Assembly (NCBI GenBank): GCA_036389715.1
Contig: DASVWH010000035.1
Coordinates: 1 to 9,825, forward strand
From: DASVWH01 sp036389715
Lineage (GTDB): Bacteria; Acidobacteriota; Blastocatellia; Pyrinomonadales; Pyrinomonadaceae
Length of the DNA stretch: 9,825 nt
Direction of reading: 5' to 3'
Positions within the stretch are counted from its first letter, which is position 1. Every line of letters begins with the position of its first letter. This document shows positions 6,034 to 9,825 of the stretch, piece by piece. The notes beneath the pieces are model-generated. The model saw nothing but the letters and a program-made list of their open reading frames with translations, was not told where the DNA came from and ran no database searches. The position numbers and the translations under genes are program-made.

Positions 6034-8832
6034 TCAGGGGCCGACGCGAACCAGGCGAAAGCCGATGACGGGCTCTTTAGTCGCGGGATCGAACCAGTCG
6101 CGATAGGTCGTCGGCGATTTCTGCTTGTAGTCCGTGACGTAGGCCCCGCCGCGGATGACGACCCAGCCCCTGGTCTGCGGGGCGACCGCCAGTCTGCTGC
6201 CCGGATAATAAGCGGCCCTCGTCGCCGTCCATTCGTAGACGTTCCCGGCCATGTCCAAGACGCCCCAGCGCGATTTGTCCTGCGCGTAGGAGCCGACAGG
6301 CTTCGGCCCGGCTGCGCCCGAATCCTTCGTCCCCGCGTAGCCTTGCGTCCACTCGTTGCCCCACGGGTAGAGATTGTTCTGGTCGCCGCCCCTGGCCGCG
6401 TACTCCCATTCCTCTTCCGTCGGCAGGCGATACTTGACGCCGTCGCGCTTCGAGCGCCAGGCCGCAAACTTCGTCGCGTCTTCAAACGAAACGCCGGTCA
6501 CGGGCAGCCGCTCGCTGCCCGCATAGGGCTTATCGCCGGACCAGTAGCCCGGCGGCTTGTGCCCCGTCTCGCGGACGAAATCCGCGTACTCGGCGTTGGT
6601 CACTTCCGTCTTCTCAAGCGAGAAAGCGCCGACGGTCACGGTATGCACGGGCGCTTCGGGCGCGGCCCCGTCATCGCGCCCCATCTGAAACGTCCCGCCC
6701 GGAATGGAGATGAATTCGGGCTTGAAATCAGCCTGCTGGCTCGGCGTCCCATCGCCGGTCCCGCCCGTGCGGACGGGTGGTGTTTCCGGCGGCGCTGTCT
6801 GCGCGGGCGACGACGACGCCGCGGAGCGGAGCATGTACCAGGCCCCGAAGCCTCCGCCGATCAAGACGACGCCGATAATGGCCGCGATCAGCGTGGCCGG
6901 GACGCCGCCCTTCTTCGGCGCAAACTGGGCCGCGCCGGTTGCCGAAGCCTCAAAGCCGCCTGCGCTCTGCTGCTGCCACGCAGGCGCGGCCTGACCGCTC
7001 GCGGACGAAGCGCCCTCTGCGACCTGCTGCGTGACAACGCCCTTGCGTTGCGGCTGCGTCAATTCAAAGCTCTCGGGCGCGACCTGTGCGGAGACGGAAT
7101 CAGACGCCTGTTCCCGGCGCTCACGCTCCTCCCGTTCCTGCTGCTCCTGCGCAGCACGCTGGCGCGCGGCCTCTTCTGCGGCTCGTCTCTGCGCTTCTTC
7201 TGCTCGTCTCTGCTCTTCTACGGCTCGCCTCTGCGCTTCTTCTGCGGCCCTCCGGTGGGCTTCTTCTGCGGCTCTTCTGTGCGATTCTTCAAGGGCGCGC
7301 CGCTCGGACGCTTCCGTCTCGGCGCGCTGGCTGGCTTCCCTTTCGGTGCGTGCCTGTGAAGTCTCCAGCTCGCCCGTCATCCGGCGCGCGGCGTCCTCCT
7401 GCCTGGCCTGCTCATCGAGGGCTGCGGCCTGTTGCCGGAGGCGCTGGGCCTCCATGGCGGCCTGGCTCTGGTAGGGCGCTGCTTCGTCCAGCGAGCCGGA
7501 GCTGATGGTTCCCGCAAACGGGTCGCCGAGGCTGTGCTGGACGACGGGAGTGCCGGGCGGCAGGCTGGTCGCCATCAAATCCTGGAGCTGCGCTTCGATG
7601 CGACACTCGCCGCCGTTGCATTCCACCTCCCGCTCCCACTCGGCATAGCCTTCGCGCATGATGTGCACGCGGTGCCTGCCGCGCATCATGTCGGGCACGA
7701 CCAGCTCGCCCGCTTCGTCCGTGATGCCGACCGAGACGTTATTGATGTAGACGCGCGAGCCGGGCGGGTTGGTCTGGATGCGCAGCATGGTCGCGCCGGG
7801 CGGAGGCATGGAGGTCATGCCGGGGGTCGCGGCAATGTCTGTTTCCGATGGCGCGCCAAAGCCGCCGAGCGAGGTTCGCTTGAGCGAGGCGGAGGCCGCC
7901 GCGATGGCTTCCCTCAACTCCCCGATGAAGGCTTCGACGGACGGCGGGCGATTGTCGGCCTCTTTTTCCAGGGCGTGACGGACGACGCGCTCGACCTCGG
8001 GCGGAACCTGGACGCCGAGCGTCGAGAAGCTCGGCGGCTCGTTCGTCAAATGCTTCTTCATGATCGAAGGGATGCTCGTCCCCTTGAAGGGCACGTCGCC
8101 GCCGAGCATTTGATAGAGGATGACGCCGAGGCTGTAGATGTCTGCGCGGGCGTCGGGCTCTTCGTCCGACCACTGTTCGGGAGCCATGTAAAAGGGAGAG
8201 CCCATCAGCCCGCTCGTCTTCGCCTGGACGAAGGAGCCGAGCAGCTCGCCCGACTTGATCTTGGCCAACCCGAAGTCGAGCACCTTGACGCCCTCGGCCA
8301 CGGGCATCCCGTCCTGAATCATGATGTTCAAGGGCTTGAGGTCGCGGTGGACGATGTTCTGGCGGTGCGCGGCCGCGACGCCCGAGCCGACGGGCGCGAG
8401 GATTTCCAGAGCGCGCGCGGGCGGCAGCGCCCCTTCGGCCCCGAGAATGTCATGGAGCGATTGGCCGCTGACGAATTCCATGACCAGGAAAGGCATCGTC
8501 CCGCGCACGACGCCGAAGTCCGTCACGGCGATGATGTTCTGGTGGCGGATGGCGGCCGCGGCGAGCGCCTCCTGGCGAAAGCGCGTGACGAGCATCGGGT
8601 CGTTGCCGACCAGGTCGGGCAGAATCACTTTGATGGCGTGCGCGGTTTTAAGGAAGATGTGCCGGGCCTGGAAGACGACGCCCATCCCGCCCTGACCGAT
8701 GCGCCGCTCCAGTTGGTAACGACCGTCAAGGACCGGCTCGCCCGCAATGGAGAGAGTCGTGGCATCGCCGTCATTAGGACAATGGTTGACGTGATCGGGG
8801 AAACAACGTCGGCAAGCTGGGCATTCTTTCAT
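6034..8832 (-). CDS. Membrane-anchored Ser/Thr protein kinase with zinc ribbon, PEGA domain, coiled coil and FGE-like domain
   Basis: The protein has 932 residues. The N-terminal zinc ribbon contains C4, C7, C10 and C18 (CPNDG). The Hanks-type kinase domain (about 39-310) is complete: glycine loop GQGGMG (46-51), Lys K68 in AIK, catalytic HRDLKPLN (H162, D164, N169), DFG (D186) and YMAPE, so it should be active. A PEGA domain (about 349-420) contains a CNGGEC pair. Next come a charged coiled coil (about 455-575), a linker, and one transmembrane helix (about 646-668). The last part (about 700-930) is a formylglycine-generating-enzyme/SUMF1-like domain, with ISIPGGTFQMG, KTEVTNAEY, RLPTEEEWEYAARGG, NVYEWT and a terminal IGFRLVR. 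It contains no cysteine at all, so the oxidase chemistry of true FGE is not possible and a ligand-binding role is likely. Topology predicts the kinase inside and the FGE-like domain outside. The ribosome-binding site is weak. Confidence 0.95.
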   Translation of the reverse strand: MKECPACRRCFPDHVNHCPNDGDATTLSIAGEPVLDGRYQLERRIGQGGMGVVFQARHIFLKTAHAIKVILPDLVGNDPMLVTRFRQEALAAAAIRHQNIIAVTDFGVVRGTMPFLVMEFVSGQSLHDILGAEGALPPARALEILAPVGSGVAAAHRQNIVHRDLKPLNIMIQDGMPVAEGVKVLDFGLAKIKSGELLGSFVQAKTSGLMGSPFYMAPEQWSDEEPDARADIYSLGVILYQMLGGDVPFKGTSIPSIMKKHLTNEPPSFSTLGVQVPPEVERVVRHALEKEADNRPPSVEAFIGELREAIAAASASLKRTSLGGFGAPSETDIAATPGMTSMPPPGATMLRIQTNPPGSRVYINNVSVGITDEAGELVVPDMMRGRHRVHIMREGYAEWEREVECNGGECRIEAQLQDLMATSLPPGTPVVQHSLGDPFAGTISSGSLDEAAPYQSQAAMEAQRLRQQAAALDEQARQEDAARRMTGELETSQARTEREASQRAETEASERRALEESHRRAAEEAHRRAAEEAQRRAVEEQRRAEEAQRRAAEEAARQRAAQEQQEREERERREQASDSVSAQVAPESFELTQPQRKGVVTQQVAEGASSASGQAAPAWQQQSAGGFEASATGAAQFAPKKGGVPATLIAAIIGVVLIGGGFGAWYMLRSAASSSPAQTAPPETPPVRTGGTGDGTPSQQADFKPEFISIPGGTFQMGRDDGAAPEAPVHTVTVGAFSLEKTEVTNAEYADFVRETGHKPPGYWSGDKPYAGSERLPVTGVSFEDATKFAAWRSKRDGVKYRLPTEEEWEYAARGGDQNNLYPWGNEWTQGYAGTKDSGAAGPKPVGSYAQDKSRWGVLDMAGNVYEWTATRAAYYPGSRLAVAPQTRGWVVIRGGAYVTDYKQKSPTTYRDWFDPATKEPVIGFRLVRVGP
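7165..7297 (-). repeat. Coiled-coil coding repeat (AEEAxRRA units)
   Basis: Inside the kinase gene, the coiled-coil segment contains consecutive degenerate copies of A-E-E-A-x-R-R-A. At the DNA level these are 21- to 24-bp units rich in TTCTTCTGCGGCTC and TCTCTGCGC on the plus strand. The pattern of Glu, Arg and Ala implies a long charged helix, probably dimeric, joining the cytosolic kinase-PEGA part to the membrane helix. Repeat number may vary between related strains. Confidence 0.7.
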
Positions 8833-9237
8833 TAGTCGGCTCGATCCAAAGGAGGCCCGTCAATTCTTCTCGCGAGCGGTTGGCGCATCGGGACAGCCTC
8901 TGTGCCTTAGAACGACGGCAAGCGTCTCTTCCTGCGCGCGTCTTTCGTCTGGACTCGGCGCGCGCGGCTCGAATTTCAGAGAGAGCATCGAATGTTCCAT
9001 GCCGCCGGGCAGCGCATAGATAAGTGGGCCTGAACCACGCGCAGGGATTTTAACGACTCTCCGTCCGCCAGGCAAGTGTATTAAAGTTATTATAGCGGGA
9101 CTGGCCCGCCTGCACGCCCGGAGCGCCGCATAACGGACCCTCCAAGGGCACGCGTCCGGCCTTAAATCGGGCGCTCGAAACGCCCCGCCCCGACCGGCGA
9201 TGTGCGGCCCCCCGCGCCGGGCCCGCGCCGCTTTCAA
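8833..9237. other. Kinase side of the divergent intergenic region; possible minus-strand promoter
   Basis: I see no confident gene here. A minus-strand frame (9258-8860, 132 codons from a TTG) lacks a ribosome-binding site, has mixed codon use and resembles nothing I know. A perfect TATAAT on the minus strand (9094-9089) sits in an AT-rich island within very GC-rich DNA and could be the -10 box for the kinase gene, giving a 5' leader of about 250 nt. No good -35 is seen at 17 bp. An inverted repeat GCGGG-N5-CCCGC (9095-9109) lies directly against this -10 box, where an operator could be. Confidence 0.35.
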
Positions 9238-9265
9238 TTGACTTTTACCGTCAACCAACTAGAAT
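9238..9265 (+). promoter_or_regulatory. Sigma-70-like promoter, plus strand
   Basis: TTGACT (9238-9243) and TAGAAT (9260-9265) are separated by 16 bp, and each matches the sigma-70 consensus at five of six bases. This is the best promoter candidate in the region that points towards the exported-protein gene at 9760. Transcription would start near 9272 and leave a leader of about 490 nt. House-keeping promoters in this probable phylum are poorly characterised, which limits confidence. Confidence 0.5.
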
Positions 9266-9271
9266 AGCTCT

Positions 9272-9759
9272 GGCCCTGGAGATTTCTCACCGAATCATTC
9301 AGCGGCATCTCCGGCATCAAGCAAACTTATTTTCTCAGGAAATTAGATTGAAGTTGATTGTTGCTAAAGCATGACTGCGAAGCGGCCGATTGCGAAGTAT
9401 TAGAGTCTGCAACCGGCCATTTCAACTTGCCCAGAGACTATCGGACGACATCAGCGAGAGCGTTGGGGATGACTGAATCTTCTCCGCGATAACGCTCCAG
9501 CGCTATGAAATAACCGGCTTTTCGCAATTTCACGCGACCTCCCTGCGGTGCGTGAAAGTCCGGGTGTCGGCTACGTCTCGCCGGGCAACGGCTTCGTCGT
9601 GAACAGGCTCTCCTGCAACTCACTTCGATTGATGCTCCGACGAGGACGGCATCCGGGCACCCTCTGCGCCCAACGCAGTCAGAGCGCTTCACAGAGAAAC
9701 TCGACTCTCGACTCCGAAGGGTGTCTTCCAATAACCCTTACCTAAGGAGAATCAATAAG
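9272..9759 (+). promoter_or_regulatory. Long structured 5' leader of the exported-protein gene (candidate cis-regulatory RNA)
   Basis: No convincing gene lies in this stretch of about 490 nt, but several paired elements can be read. GGAGAT (9278-9283) pairs with ATCTCC (9307-9312). AAGTTGA (9351-9357) pairs with TCAACTT (9422-9428) and encloses a hairpin of 9384-9393 with 9409-9418 (GGCCGATTGC and GCAACCGGCC, nine of ten paired, 15-nt loop). ATAACGC (9489-9495) pairs with GCGCTAT (9500-9506) with one mismatch. TTTCACGC (9528-9535) pairs with GCGTGAAA (9550-9557). The last element overlaps the ribosome-binding site. I do not recognise a known riboswitch consensus. Some of these stems could arise by chance in GC-rich DNA. 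Confidence 0.35.
9717..9749 (+). promoter_or_regulatory. Alternative hairpins at the Shine-Dalgarno sequence (switch-like)
   Basis: Three short segments compete for pairing. AAGGGT (9717-9722) can pair with ACCCTT (9734-9739) around an 11-nt loop, which leaves the AAGGAG ribosome-binding site (9744-9749) free. Alternatively CCTT (9736-9739) pairs with AAGG (9744-9747) and covers that site. The two folds exclude each other, the usual layout of a translational anti-sequestor and sequestor. The sequestor stem is short (4 bp, 4-nt loop), so its stability is uncertain. Confidence 0.35.
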
Positions 9760-9825
9760 ATGTGCTCGTCAAAATTTACAAAACAACTTACCGGCCTGGG
9801 TCTCGCTCTGGCGGTCCTCTTGAGT
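9760..9825 (+). CDS. N-terminus of an exported protein, cut by window end
   Basis: The reading frame starts at ATG 9760, with AAGGAG (9744-9749) ten bases upstream, and stays open for 22 codons to the window edge. The visible peptide begins MCSSKFTKQL and continues into GLGLALAVLLS. A short basic region followed by a hydrophobic core is the pattern of a Sec signal peptide. It is transcribed away from the kinase cluster, so it belongs to a separate unit. Codon use at the very start is AT-richer than in the other genes, as is common near start codons. The function cannot be told from what is visible. Confidence 0.75.
   Translation, partial: MCSSKFTKQLTGLGLALAVLLS

Noticed and set aside
7165..7297. 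CRISPR-like repeat array
   Set aside because: The repeated units are in frame, lack unique spacers and encode the heptad-like coiled coil of the kinase.
7432..8835. Plus-strand open frame of 467 codons antisense to the kinase
   Set aside because: It is a shadow caused by high GC at third codon positions. The minus strand encodes an unmistakable kinase with all catalytic motifs, and the plus frame shows no family resemblance.
8860..9258. Minus-strand frame of 132 codons upstream of the kinase
   Set aside because: It needs a TTG start, has no ribosome-binding site, its codon use is mixed, and a TATAAT box lies within it. A shorter ATG form of about 46 residues also lacks a ribosome-binding site.
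9351..9428. Possible tRNA: 78 nt closed by a perfect 7-bp stem
   Set aside because: The length and the outer stem fit, but there is no T-loop GGTTCRA signature, no D-arm consensus and no 5-bp anticodon stem in the right place, on either strand.
9438..9731. Minus-strand frame of 97 codons in the divergent region
   Set aside because: It starts at TTG without a ribosome-binding site and resembles no known protein. It overlaps the proposed structured leader of the plus-strand gene.
9548..9745. Plus-strand frame of 65 codons ending at the exported gene's ribosome-binding site
   Set aside because: It would start at GTG inside the arm of a hairpin with no ribosome-binding site. The coding-like codon pattern covers only the first 20 codons or so. 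A leader peptide is possible but unsupported.

Overview
The window is high-GC bacterial DNA. It carries four large genes on the minus strand (positions 1 to 8832), a long divergent intergenic region (8833 to 9759), and the first 22 codons of a plus-strand exported protein at the right edge. The gene types are N-terminal CPxC...CxxDG zinc ribbons, a Hanks-type kinase with a fused C-terminal FGE/SUMF1-like domain, FHA domains, TPR proteins and Pro/Gln- or Asn/Ala-rich linkers. Together they resemble an Acidobacteriota genome, probably of the Blastocatellia/Pyrinomonadales kind. That placement is inferred from gene style only, as no marker gene is present.

In transcription order (right to left) the minus-strand genes are as follows. 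(1) 8832-6034 encodes a 932-residue membrane-anchored Ser/Thr kinase: zinc ribbon, kinase, PEGA, coiled coil, one transmembrane helix and an FGE-like domain without cysteines. (2) 5641-4373 encodes a secreted protein made almost entirely of TPR repeats. (3) 4257-2944 encodes a zinc-ribbon protein with one transmembrane helix, an Asn-Ala repeat and an extracytoplasmic domain. (4) 2879 to beyond position 1 encodes an ABC exporter half-molecule with three intact FHA domains in front of its ATPase. The gaps are 392, 115 and 64 bp, so only genes 3 and 4 are close enough to suggest co-transcription from spacing alone.

The genes suggest a signalling-to-transport module. The kinase would phosphorylate threonines on itself or on linkers in the zinc-ribbon protein and the transporter. 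The FHA domains would read those phosphothreonines and gate or localise the exporter. The best-known parallel is mycobacterial Rv1747 (FHA-FHA-ABC) with its kinase PknF. The partner assignments here are inferred from domain content and gene order.

The non-coding parts are also structured. Between genes 2 and 3 lies an AT-rich block of octamer repeats with a 17-bp palindrome. Upstream of gene 2 there is a strong stem-loop. The plus-strand gene at the right edge has a good sigma-70-like promoter about 490 nt upstream, and the leader between them has several predicted stems. It ends in two mutually exclusive hairpins at the Shine-Dalgarno sequence, an arrangement that resembles a cis-acting translational switch. 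I could not assign the leader to a known riboswitch class by eye.
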